A stretch of DNA of 17,175 nt from an uncultured bacterium (GTDB lineage: Bacteria; Bacillota; Clostridia; Oscillospirales; Oscillospiraceae): assembly GCA_949286295.1 (NCBI GenBank), contig CASECK010000010.1, forward strand, positions 1-17,175. Reading direction: 5' to 3'. Positions 6,887 to 12,870 of the stretch are shown piece by piece. The stretch's first letter is position 1, and the number at the start of each line of letters is the position of its first letter. A program made the translations under genes and the position numbers. Under the pieces are notes generated by a model. It worked only from the letters and a program-made list of their open reading frames with translations. It was not told the origin of the DNA and made no database searches.

Positions 6887-8193
6887 CCCTTCTTACCTCC
6901 ATTCTTCATCATGATCTTGGCCAGGGCGATGGAGGGAGCCAAAGGCCGCTTGGCGGGACAGACAAACGAGCAGGTCCCGCAGCTCATGCACAGGTCCGCG
7001 CTGAGTTCTGCCAGCAGGTCCACGTCGCCAGCCTGATAGGCCTGCACAATCTCCTTGGCGGACAGGCCCAGGGGGCAGGCGTTGGTGCACCGCCCGCAGT
7101 GGATGCAGTTGGTAACCTTGGGAGTCTGAGAGGCCTTTTTCGAGAAGGCCAGCACCGCATTGTTGTTCTTCAAAATGGGCTGGGACAGGTCGGCCACGCA
7201 GTTGCCCATCATGGGGCCGCCGTAGAGCACCTTGCCCGGCTCGTCTGTGAAGCCGCCGCAGAAGTCCATCAGCTCCTGGATGGGAGTGCCGATGATGACC
7301 TCCACATTCTTGGGTTCCCGGATGATGTCCCCGTCCACCGTCAGGCGCTTGGTGACCAGGGGCATCCCGGTCTTGAGGTACTTGCCCACAAAGGCCACGG
7401 AGGTGACGTTCATCACAATCACCCCCACGTCGGAGGGCAGCCCGGGGAAGGGCACCTCCCGGCCGGTACAGGTCTCAATGAGGACCTTCTCCGCCCCCTG
7501 GGGGTAGCGGCAGGGCAGCTGCTTGACCTCGATACCCGGGCCGGCCGCCTCCCTCATCTTCGCGATGGCCTCGGGCTTGTTGCCCTCGATGCCGATGATG
7601 CACTTGGGAATCTCCAGATACTTCATCACCGCCTGGATGCCGTCCAGAATATACTGGGTGTCTTCTAAAAAGCAGCGGTTGTCCGAGGTGATGTAGGGCT
7701 CGCACTCAGCGCCGTTGATGACCAGCGTGTCAATCTCATCCAGATTCTTGGGGGCCAGCTTCACCGCCGCGGGGAAGCCGGCGCCGCCCAGACCCACCAG
7801 GCCGCTGGCCCGGACCGCGTCCTGGAAGGACTTCAAGTCCGTGACGGTGGGGGGCGCCACGGCGGGGTCCACCTTCTGCTCTCCGTCTGGGATGATGACC
7901 ACCGCGGTCTGGGGCACGCCGCCGGGGGCGGTGATGGTGATGATACCGTCCACCATGCCGGATACGCCGGAGTGGATGTCGGCGGAGACAAAGCCCCCCG
8001 CCTTGCCCACTACGGAACCCACATAGACCTGGTCGCCCTTGGCCACGGCCGGGACCGCCGGGGCGCCGATATGCTGCCCCATGGACAGCACAATCTTCGA
8101 GGGCAACGGCATGACCACCGTTTCCAGGTCCGAAGTCCGCTTTTCATGGGGCACGCCCGCGCCCTGCGCGGACCGTTTGAGGAATTTGCTCAT
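6883..8193 (-). CDS. rnfC: Rnf complex subunit RnfC (NADH/FMN and iron-sulfur subunit)
   Basis: Peripheral cytoplasmic subunit where NAD+ is reduced; first gene of rnfCDGEAB. The glycine-rich GLVGLGGAGFPAAVK is the NADH/FMN-binding region shared with complex I NuoF. Two [4Fe-4S] motifs follow near the C-terminus: C363-x2-C-x2-C-x3-C373-P and C402-x2-C-x2-C-x3-C412-P. I chose the ATG at 8193 (436 residues, beginning MSKFLKRSAQG), since the 18 in-frame codons upstream look unrelated. The ribosome site GGGAGG ends 12 nt upstream, slightly far. The gene is transcribed from a promoter about 190 nt upstream through a foldable leader. Confidence 0.95.
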   Translation of the reverse strand: MSKFLKRSAQGAGVPHEKRTSDLETVVMPLPSKIVLSMGQHIGAPAVPAVAKGDQVYVGSVVGKAGGFVSADIHSGVSGMVDGIITITAPGGVPQTAVVIIPDGEQKVDPAVAPPTVTDLKSFQDAVRASGLVGLGGAGFPAAVKLAPKNLDEIDTLVINGAECEPYITSDNRCFLEDTQYILDGIQAVMKYLEIPKCIIGIEGNKPEAIAKMREAAGPGIEVKQLPCRYPQGAEKVLIETCTGREVPFPGLPSDVGVIVMNVTSVAFVGKYLKTGMPLVTKRLTVDGDIIREPKNVEVIIGTPIQELMDFCGGFTDEPGKVLYGGPMMGNCVADLSQPILKNNNAVLAFSKKASQTPKVTNCIHCGRCTNACPLGLSAKEIVQAYQAGDVDLLAELSADLCMSCGTCSFVCPAKRPLAPSIALAKIMMKNGGKKG

Positions 8194-8206
8194 TACAGAT
8201 TTCGAC

Positions 8207-8213
8207 CTCCCTA
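8207..8213 (-). promoter_or_regulatory. Ribosome binding site deciding the rnfC start
   Basis: GGGAGGT on the minus strand ends 11 nt before the ATG at 8193-8191. The spacing is longer than at other genes here, but no closer start codon is available in frame (the codon before the ATG is GTA). Confidence 0.6.
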
Positions 8214-8233
8214 TAACTGTCTTGCTCAGACAG

Positions 8234-8293
8234 GCGTCCCCTCCCACGGCGGCCGCGCCGCCGCTTTCCCTCCGGGGTGGGACACCCAGACGC
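8234..8293 (-). other. Foldable GC-rich element in the rnf operon leader
   Basis: Three nested helices can form: 8234-8238 with 8289-8293 (GCGTC/GACGC), 8243-8247 with 8277-8281 (CCCAC/GTGGG), and 8247-8252 with 8258-8263 (CGGCGG/CCGCCG); the last two share a base at their boundary. The element ends 20 nt before the ribosome site of rnfC, inside the predicted 185-nt untranslated leader. I do not recognise a riboswitch class, and GC-rich DNA can fold by chance. Confidence 0.35.
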
Positions 8294-8384
8294 GCCCCGT
8301 CACAGGCCGGATGCGCAACAAAACCCGCCGGTCCCCCGTCCCGCCAGGCGAAACGGAGAATCGCCGTCTTTGCTCATGTACCGT

Positions 8385-8413
8385 ATCATACACCCATTTT
8401 TATAAAATTGCAA
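8385..8413 (-). promoter_or_regulatory. Sigma-A-type promoter of the rnf operon
   Basis: On the minus strand TTGCAA (8413-8408) and TATGAT (8390-8385) are separated by exactly 17 bp, with an AT-rich spacer in otherwise GC-rich DNA. Predicted start near 8378 gives a leader of about 185 nt before rnfC. The 343-nt stretch between rnfC and the Cys-rich gene holds this promoter, the leader and the terminator at 8491-8517. I see no Rex-type TTGTGAAA-like operator in it. Confidence 0.75.
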
Positions 8414-8480
8414 TATAGTTTCCAGTCTCTGCATTTCCTTTTTCAGCAATTTTTTCGCAAAGCCGCCCTGTATTTCCCAG

Positions 8481-8517
8481 GCATGAAAATCAGGGAGCGC
8501 GTCTGACGCGCTCCCTG
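8481..8517 (-). terminator. Terminator of the Cys-rich small gene
   Basis: Perfect 11-bp stem CAGGGAGCGCG (8491-8501) with CGCGCTCCCTG (8507-8517) around TCTGA, extendable by two pairs. On the minus strand it is followed by ATTTTC and lies 20 nt past the stop at 8537. The plus side is also T-containing (TATTTTCC), so it may act both ways. It separates the small gene from the rnf promoter. Confidence 0.8.
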
Positions 8518-8536
8518 TATTTTCCATATCCGGCTC

Positions 8537-8683
8537 TCAGCAGCCGCAGCCGTTGTTACAATTGTTGCAGCCGCAGCCGTTTCCGCAGCCGCCCCAGTTC
8601 CCGCCGCAGGAGAACAGGATGATGATGAGGATGATGATCCACAGGCAGCTGTTGCCGCCCCAGCCGTTATTGCAGCACCCCAT
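8537..8683 (-). CDS. Cysteine-rich 48-residue membrane miniprotein, function unknown
   Basis: The translated product has 48 residues with ten cysteines. It starts MGCCNNGWGGNSC, continues with a short hydrophobic helix of Ile/Leu/Phe (residues 14-24), and ends with Gly/Asn/Cys repeats (GCGCNNCNNGCGC, 36-48). A textbook AGGAGGT lies 7 nt before the ATG and an independent terminator follows, so this is very probably a real gene although it is short. The composition recalls small Gly/Cys-rich sporulation-associated or coat-like proteins (YjcZ-type) found in spore formers, but that is resemblance only. It may be a metal- or disulfide-rich membrane peptide. It stands alone between the SLH gene and the rnf operon. 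Longer open frames over this DNA are shadows. Confidence 0.8.
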   Translation of the reverse strand: MGCCNNGWGGNSCLWIIILIIILFSCGGNWGGCGNGCGCNNCNNGCGC

Positions 8684-8778
8684 ATTGAGTACCTCCTGAT
8701 ATGAAAGTTTTGAAGAGGGCTCTGCGCCGCTCTCAACCCCATCATACGCACCGGGAGGAAAATGGGTGCCCGGAGCTG

Positions 8779-9882
8779 TTAAATTTTTTCCGCGAACGCC
8801 CGCAGCATGGCGGCCACCTCGGCCCGGTTGGCGCTGTGGCCCGGGTTGAGGGTCATGCTCACCCCGTCGGTGGAGCCGCTGACCACCCCCTGGGCCACCG
8901 CCCAGGCCATGGCCCCGGCGGCCCAGGAGCTCACCTGGCCGTGGTCGGCGTACCCTGACAGGTCGGCCCCCTCACCCATCTCCCGGCCTAAATACCGGCT
9001 GGCAAAGCTGTAGAGCATGACCACCACCTGCTCCCGGGTGACCTGACCGTCCGGGGTGAAGCCCCCGTCTCCGGTGCCAGAGGCCACGCCCTGCGCCACC
9101 CCCCACTTCACATAGGGGGCGTACCAGGCGCTGTCGGGCACGTCGGTCAGGCTCACCCCGGCCGCCTCCAGCTCCGCCTGCGGCGCCCCCGCCATCTGGT
9201 AGAGCACCGTCATCAGCATCGCCCGGGTCATGGGCTGGCCGGGGCCGAACAGGCCGTCCCCCATGCCGGAAAACAGCTTGTTTTCATACACATAGCAGAC
9301 CGAATCATAGTACCAGTCGGTCTGTTTGACGTCCAGGAAGGGCATGGGGTCCTCTTTCCCGCCGGACAGGGCGTACTCCCCCTGCACGCCCAGCGTGGCG
9401 TAACCGGAGAGAATCATCACCGCGGCCAGGGTATCCTCCCCCACCAGATAGCGGTGGTTCTCCGCCAGCGCGCCGCCGTTTGGCACCTCCACGCCGTCGG
9501 TAACGTCCACCACCACCCCGTTGTGGGCCACGGTGGCCGCCCCCTTGAGCATCAGCACGCCGCCGCCGGTGCTCAGGCCGATGGTCTGGCCGTCGTACCA
9601 GTTACGGGGCTGGAGGGTGGCGCTGTACAGGCCGCCGCCCTGCTGGCCCCCGGCGCCCAGCAGCTCCTGCTGCAGGCGCTCCAGCTTGTCCGCCGCCGCG
9701 TCATAGGTCAGCCCCAGAGCGTCGTCCACCGCCTTCTCCCCCTGCTCCTGCGCCTGGGGAAAAAAGACCTGGGTGAGATAGCTCAGAGAGACCGGGCCGT
9801 CTCCCGAGGCGGCGGCCAAGGCCGCGGCCGCCAGGACGGCGGCCACCAGGGTCAAAATCAGGGGGCGCAGCAAGTTTCTCAT
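8779..9882 (-). CDS. Secreted S-layer homology (SLH) domain protein
   Basis: A 367-residue exported protein. The first 25 residues (MRNLLRPLILTLVAAVLAAA...) form a signal peptide without a lipobox. The middle part (about 26-190) is not recognised; it includes an alpha-helical stretch rich in Ala/Glu/Gln and a beta-like GGGVLMLKGAATV segment. The C-terminal half holds three SLH repeats: one beginning FLDVKQTDWYYDSV, one at LTDVPDSAWYAPYVKWGVAQG, and a weaker one at YADHGQVSSWAAGAMAWAVAQG. SLH domains usually anchor proteins to pyruvylated cell-wall polymer. I start at ATG 9882, which overlaps the rex stop by 4 nt (ATGA) and has GGAGGAG just upstream; a longer frame into rex is not needed. The ligand or enzymatic role is unknown. 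Confidence 0.87.
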   Translation of the reverse strand: MRNLLRPLILTLVAAVLAAAALAAASGDGPVSLSYLTQVFFPQAQEQGEKAVDDALGLTYDAAADKLERLQQELLGAGGQQGGGLYSATLQPRNWYDGQTIGLSTGGGVLMLKGAATVAHNGVVVDVTDGVEVPNGGALAENHRYLVGEDTLAAVMILSGYATLGVQGEYALSGGKEDPMPFLDVKQTDWYYDSVCYVYENKLFSGMGDGLFGPGQPMTRAMLMTVLYQMAGAPQAELEAAGVSLTDVPDSAWYAPYVKWGVAQGVASGTGDGGFTPDGQVTREQVVVMLYSFASRYLGREMGEGADLSGYADHGQVSSWAAGAMAWAVAQGVVSGSTDGVSMTLNPGHSANRAEVAAMLRAFAEKI

Positions 9883-10547
9883 AGCTCCTCCTTCTCTCCG
9901 GCGGCGTCCTGCCGCTCCTGCTGGGATATCATATAGCTCAGGGCCAGCAGGCTGTCGGAAAAATGCACGGATTCCACCACCACATCCGGGCGGCGGAAGG
10001 AAATCTCGCAGTTGGTAAAGTTCCAAATCCCCCGCACGCCGGCCTTCACCAGCCGCTCGCCCATCTCCTGGGCCGCGGCGATGGGCACGGCCAGCAGGCC
10101 CACGCTCACCGGGTGGGCGGACAGAAACTCCTCCAGGCCGTCGATGTGGTACACCGGCACCCCGGCCACCCGGGACCCCACCACCGCCCGGTCCACATCG
10201 AAGGCGGCCAGCAGGCGGAAGCCGTTGCTGGAAAATTTGAAATTGCGGATGATGGCCCGGCCCAGATTTCCGGTCCCGAGGACGATGAGGGTGTGCCCCC
10301 GGCCGATGCCCAGAATCTCGCCAATCTCCTCCTTCAGGTTCTCCACCTTATAGCCGTAGCCCTGCTGGCCAAACTCGCCAAAGCAGAACAGGTCCTGGCG
10401 AATCTGGGAAGCGGTCAGGCCCATGGACTTCCCCAGCGCGCTGGAGGAGATGCGCACCACCCCGGCCTGCTGCAGCTCGGACAGCTGCCGGTAATAGCGG
10501 GGCAGGCGGCGAATCACCGCCGTGGATACTTTTGCATTACGTTTCAT
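9879..10547 (-). CDS. rex: Redox-sensing transcriptional repressor Rex
   Basis: DNA-binding repressor that senses the NADH/NAD+ ratio and controls fermentation and respiratory genes. The 222 residues have the typical layout: an N-terminal winged helix (VSTAVIRRLPRYYRQL through ASQIRQDLFCFGEFG), then a Rossmann domain with GTGNLG at 91-96, and the C-terminal swap helix (HFSDSLLALSYMI). The start ATG at 10547 begins at MKRNAKVS, where family homology starts; 15 codons upstream in frame are ignored. AAGGAAAAG precedes it. It is co-transcribed with the overlapping SLH gene downstream. No perfect Rex operator was seen at its own or the rnf promoter. Confidence 0.96.
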   Translation of the reverse strand: MKRNAKVSTAVIRRLPRYYRQLSELQQAGVVRISSSALGKSMGLTASQIRQDLFCFGEFGQQGYGYKVENLKEEIGEILGIGRGHTLIVLGTGNLGRAIIRNFKFSSNGFRLLAAFDVDRAVVGSRVAGVPVYHIDGLEEFLSAHPVSVGLLAVPIAAAQEMGERLVKAGVRGIWNFTNCEISFRRPDVVVESVHFSDSLLALSYMISQQERQDAAGEKEEL

Positions 10548-10568
10548 GCCACTTTTCCTTTCGGAACG

Positions 10569-10587
10569 CGCCCCGCTGGGCGGGGCG
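10569..10587 (-). other. Hairpin in the rex leader
   Basis: Perfect 8-bp inverted repeat CGCCCCGC / GCGGGGCG with a TGG loop, placed between the rex promoter and its ribosome site. No T-tract follows on the minus strand, so it is not a standard terminator. It could influence rex mRNA or be GC-rich chance. Confidence 0.3.
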
Positions 10588-10596
10588 GCCAAGGAT

Positions 10597-10626
10597 AGTT
10601 TACCCCATCCCTCCCCCTGCTGTCAA
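10597..10626 (-). promoter_or_regulatory. Sigma-A promoter of rex
   Basis: A perfect TTGACA (10626-10621) and TAAACT (10602-10597, 4 of 6) are separated by 18 bp on the minus strand. The predicted start near 10590 gives a leader of about 43 nt. It separates rex from the upstream sigE operon, whose terminator is at 10675-10703. Confidence 0.7.
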
Positions 10627-10667
10627 ACTCTATTTCCCCGGTGGCAGGCGGCGCTTTTTTCCTCCCC

Positions 10668-10703
10668 GGAAACAGGGAGCGCGGCTCCCCCGCCCGCGCT
10701 CCC
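10668..10703 (-). terminator. Probable terminator of spoIIGA-sigE
   Basis: A 9-bp stem (GGGAGCGCG at 10675-10683 with CGCGCTCCC at 10695-10703), 11-nt loop, followed on the minus strand by TGTTTCC. It lies about 50 nt after the sigE stop. The T-tract is short. A second GC hairpin at 10715-10736 (GCCCCGC/GCGGGGC) lies between it and sigE. Confidence 0.55.
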
Positions 10704-10755
10704 CTGCCTGTCTTGCCCCGCCTCCGAATGCGGGGCGGTTTTCCTCTATTCCGCC

Positions 10756-11484
10756 CTACATCAGGCGCACAATCTCCTTTTTCAGCCGGGCGATGGTCCG
10801 CTTCTCCAGCCGGGAGATATAGGACTGGGAGATACCCAGCTGGTCGGCCACCTCCTTCTGGGTGCGCTCCCGCCGCCCGTCCAGACCAAAGCGCAGGGTG
10901 ATGATGTGCCGCTCCCGCTCCTCCAGGCGCTGCATGGCCTGGCGCAGCAGCTGCCGGTCCACGTCGGCCTCCAGGGGCTGGACCACCAGGTCCTCCTCGG
11001 TGCCCAGCACGTCGGACAGCAGCAGCTCGTTGCCGTCCCAGTCCGTGTTCAGCGGCTCGTCGAAGGACAGCTCGGCCTTCTGGTTGGCCGTCTTGCGCAG
11101 GTGCATCAGAATTTCGTTTTCAATACACCGGCTGGCATAGGTGGCCAGCTTGATGGCCTTGGAGGGCTGGTAGGTCCCCACCGCCTTGATAAGGCCGATG
11201 GTGCCGATGGAAATCAGGTCCTCGATGTTGATGCCCGTGTTCTCAAACCGCCGGGCGATATAGGCCACCAGGCGCAGATTGTGCTCGATGAGCAGGTCCC
11301 GGGCCCGGCCGTCCCCCTGCTCCAGGCGGGCGATGAGCTTTGCCTCCTCCTCCCGGCTCAGCGCGGGCGGAAGGGTGTCGCTGCCGCCGATGTACATGAC
11401 CTTCCCAGGCCGGAGCAAGTCCAGCCTGGCCAGCAGGCCGCCCAGCTTATGGCACAGCAATCCTACCCAGAATATCTTCTTCAT
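10756..11484 (-). CDS. sigE: RNA polymerase sporulation sigma factor sigma-E (precursor)
   Basis: Mother-cell-specific sigma factor made as an inactive membrane-associated precursor. The 242 residues start with a hydrophobic pro-sequence (MKKIFWVGLLCHKLGGLLARL), up to about residue 29, ending before VMYIGGSDTLPPALS, as in pro-sigma-E. The region-2 stretch FENTGINIEDLISIGTIGLI and SRCIENEILMHLR is almost invariant for sigma-E, and SFDEPLNTDWDGNELLLSDVLG is diagnostic. A helix-turn-helix is seen at TQKEVADQLGISQSYISRLEKR. ATG at 11484 is 3 nt after the spoIIGA stop with GGAGGGAT upstream. No sigG follows; a terminator and rex come next. Confidence 0.97.
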   Translation of the reverse strand: MKKIFWVGLLCHKLGGLLARLDLLRPGKVMYIGGSDTLPPALSREEEAKLIARLEQGDGRARDLLIEHNLRLVAYIARRFENTGINIEDLISIGTIGLIKAVGTYQPSKAIKLATYASRCIENEILMHLRKTANQKAELSFDEPLNTDWDGNELLLSDVLGTEEDLVVQPLEADVDRQLLRQAMQRLEERERHIITLRFGLDGRRERTQKEVADQLGISQSYISRLEKRTIARLKKEIVRLM

Positions 11485-11487
11485 GTC

Positions 11488-12351
11488 CTATCCCTCCAGT
11501 GGTCCAATCAGGGCCCGGTAGCCTCCGCCGTCTGACACCGGCGTGGGCGACAGGGCCACCAGCACAGGCCCTCTCCCCCGCCCGTCCAGCTCCAGGCAAT
11601 CGGCCCGCACCGCCAGCAGCCGTCCCCGCTCCACCCCCACCGCCCGGTAGGGCAACAGCCGCAGCCGCCCCCGCAGGGGCCCCGCGCTCAGCCGGGCCAG
11701 TCCGGCGGCAGGGTCCAGCAGGTCCCCCCGCTCCGGGCGGGAGAGGCCGGGAAACAGAGGGGCCAGCGCCTCCCCCTCAGCCACCATGGCGGGCCGGCCG
11801 GACACCGGGTCGGTCAGCGTGTTGCCCGTATCAATGAGGGCGGTCACCTCCACCGAGCGCTCCCCCAGGGTGAGCCTGGCCCGGGCCAGCTCGCCCCCCG
11901 CGGCGGTGTGCCGGCCCAGCCGCTGGAACACCAGCGTCAAAACCAGGTAACAGGCCGCGGCGGACAGGAGCACCACCTTTAAGTCCATGGGGGTGTAAAT
12001 CACCCCGCCCCCCAGGGCCAGCGGCGTGCCCCCCATCAGGCCGATGGCCAGCACGCCGCCCCCAAAGGCACAGGCCAGCGCCACGAACAGCAGGCCCTGC
12101 CGCAGCAGCCGGCGGCTGCCCCCATAGGCTACCGCCACCATGGCCAGGGCGCTGGCCCCGCGCCAGAGCGGCGCGGACAGAAAGGCGCATCCCGGCAGGA
12201 AAATGGCCACGGCATACCCCCCGCCCAGCGCGGCCCCCAGGGCGAACCGCAGCCGCCGCAGCGGCTCCCCCGCCAGCCGGGCGGCAGCCAGCAGCAGCAG
12301 ATAGTCCACCACGGCGTTGAGCAGGAACAATGTGTCCACATATACGACCAT
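11488..12351 (-). CDS. spoIIGA: Sporulation sigma-E processing peptidase SpoIIGA
   Basis: Membrane aspartic protease that removes the pro-sequence of sigma-E when signalled by the forespore. The N-terminal half carries about five hydrophobic helices starting VVYVDTLFLLNAVVDYLLLL. The soluble C-terminal half contains the catalytic motif DTGNTLTDP with Asp174. It is 287 residues, close to clostridial SpoIIGA. Start ATG at 12351 with GGGAGGTGGGAG upstream; the frame is open 35 codons further but that is the promoter region. It is cotranscribed with sigE, its substrate, which makes the assignment firm. Confidence 0.93.
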   Translation of the reverse strand: MVVYVDTLFLLNAVVDYLLLLAAARLAGEPLRRLRFALGAALGGGYAVAIFLPGCAFLSAPLWRGASALAMVAVAYGGSRRLLRQGLLFVALACAFGGGVLAIGLMGGTPLALGGGVIYTPMDLKVVLLSAAACYLVLTLVFQRLGRHTAAGGELARARLTLGERSVEVTALIDTGNTLTDPVSGRPAMVAEGEALAPLFPGLSRPERGDLLDPAAGLARLSAGPLRGRLRLLPYRAVGVERGRLLAVRADCLELDGRGRGPVLVALSPTPVSDGGGYRALIGPLEG

Positions 12352-12382
12352 CCCGTCTCCCACCTCCCCGGCGCGTGCTCCC

Positions 12383-12388
12383 ATTATA
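12383..12388 (-). promoter_or_regulatory. -10 element of the spoIIGA-sigE promoter
   Basis: A perfect TATAAT (12388-12383) lies 31 nt before the spoIIGA start on the minus strand. No good -35 sits at 17 bp. A weak -35 with an Spo0A site upstream is known for spoIIG in Bacillus, where spacing is unusual (22 bp), so the pattern fits an activator-dependent promoter. Confidence 0.65.
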
Positions 12389-12418
12389 GGATTTGCGCTC
12401 CAAAAAAGCGGTCTAAAC

Positions 12419-12430
12419 TTTGTGGAAAAA
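12419..12430 (+). promoter_or_regulatory. Candidate Spo0A box upstream of spoIIGA
   Basis: TTTGTGGAAAAA here contains TGTGGAA at 12421-12427, one mismatch from the Spo0A box core TGTCGAA, with matching T- and A-rich flanks. Its position is about -45 to -51 relative to the predicted spoIIGA start, similar to 0A boxes at spoIIG in Bacillus. The sequence is unverified as a binding site. Confidence 0.5.
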
Positions 12431-12458
12431 AAACCGTCATCTTCCTCCCCTCCCACTC

Positions 12459-12487
12459 TTGACAGGCCGGCGTCTCCGCCTTATAAT
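12459..12487 (+). promoter_or_regulatory. Consensus sigma-A promoter of the PadR-DUF2812 operon
   Basis: Perfect TTGACA (12459-12464) and perfect TATAAT (12482-12487) with a 17-bp spacer, the ideal vegetative promoter. Predicted start near 12494 lies inside the inverted repeat at 12481-12507. Such a strong promoter next to an operator implies repression by default. Confidence 0.93.
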
Positions 12488-12507
12488 ATCGTTAGACGAT
12501 ATTATAA
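12481..12507 (+). promoter_or_regulatory. 27-bp perfect inverted repeat, probable PadR operator
   Basis: Arms TTATAATATCGT (12481-12492) and ACGATATTATAA (12496-12507) are exact reverse complements around TAG. The site covers the -10 and the transcription start of the operon. PadR-family regulators bind inverted repeats of this kind in their own promoters, so autorepression is the likely role. Confidence 0.85.
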
Positions 12508-12535
12508 GGTGATAATGAGGGGAGGTGGGGCAGCC

Positions 12536-12865
12536 ATGCCTGGCCGGGACAGGGGGCCGCTTACGGAGCCGATGTACTATGTGCTCATGTCCTTTCTCCG
12601 CGGGGAGATGTGCGGCACCGAGATTACGGAATTTGTAGCGCGCAAGACCGGAGGCCGGGTCCGGCTGGGTCCCGGCACTCTCTACACCCTGCTGTCCAAA
12701 TTCCAGCAGGAGAAACTCATCCGCGAGACCCAGGTGGACGGCCGCCGGCGCACCTATCAAATCACCAGCCGGGGCCGCGCCGCCTTTCTGGAGGAGATGG
12801 AACGACTGCGCGCCTGCCTGCGCGACGGAGAGGAGCAGGCCGGCCAGCCATCTGACAGGAGGTAA
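12536..12865 (+). CDS. PadR-family transcriptional regulator
   Basis: Small winged-helix repressor of 109 residues. The N-terminal helix GPLTEPMYYVLMSFLRGEMCGTEI is typical of PadR, followed by the recognition region LGPGTLYTLLSKFQQEKLI and the wing segment DGRRRTYQITSRG, then a short C-terminal helix. I chose ATG 12536, ten bases after GGAGG; an in-frame ATG at 12515 (7 residues longer) with AAGGTGAT upstream is possible. The gene starts 28 nt after the inverted repeat and is followed by a DUF2812-type membrane protein with 5 nt between, a common PadR partner arrangement. The effector is unknown. Confidence 0.92.
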   Translation: MPGRDRGPLTEPMYYVLMSFLRGEMCGTEITEFVARKTGGRVRLGPGTLYTLLSKFQQEKLIRETQVDGRRRTYQITSRGRAAFLEEMERLRACLRDGEEQAGQPSDRR

Positions 12866-12870
12866 GAATT

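Noticed and set aside
8194..8378. Known riboswitch in the rnf leader
   Set aside because: The leader folds but lacks the conserved loops of any riboswitch class that I can recognise by eye.
8408..8413. Possible Rex site in the rnf promoter
   Set aside because: Only the short palindrome ATTGCAAT around the -35 is present; neither arm of the TTGTGAAA-type operator is seen.
8443..8751. 102-codon minus-strand open frame over the Cys-rich gene
   Set aside because: It is read in another frame, has Ala/Ser low complexity, runs through the terminator and lacks a ribosome site; the 48-residue frame has all the signals.
8775..8790. TGTTAAATTTTTT resembling a Rex operator half-site
   Set aside because: Only one half is present, and the bases are the last codons and stop of the SLH gene.
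10715..10736. GC hairpin with GGTTTTCC as a plus-strand terminator
   Set aside because: No plus-strand gene reads into it; probably part of the sigE terminator region or chance.
10522..11535. 337-codon plus-strand open frame over rex promoter and sigE
   Set aside because: It runs antisense to sigE and across a terminator and a promoter, so it is a shadow of the GC-rich strand.
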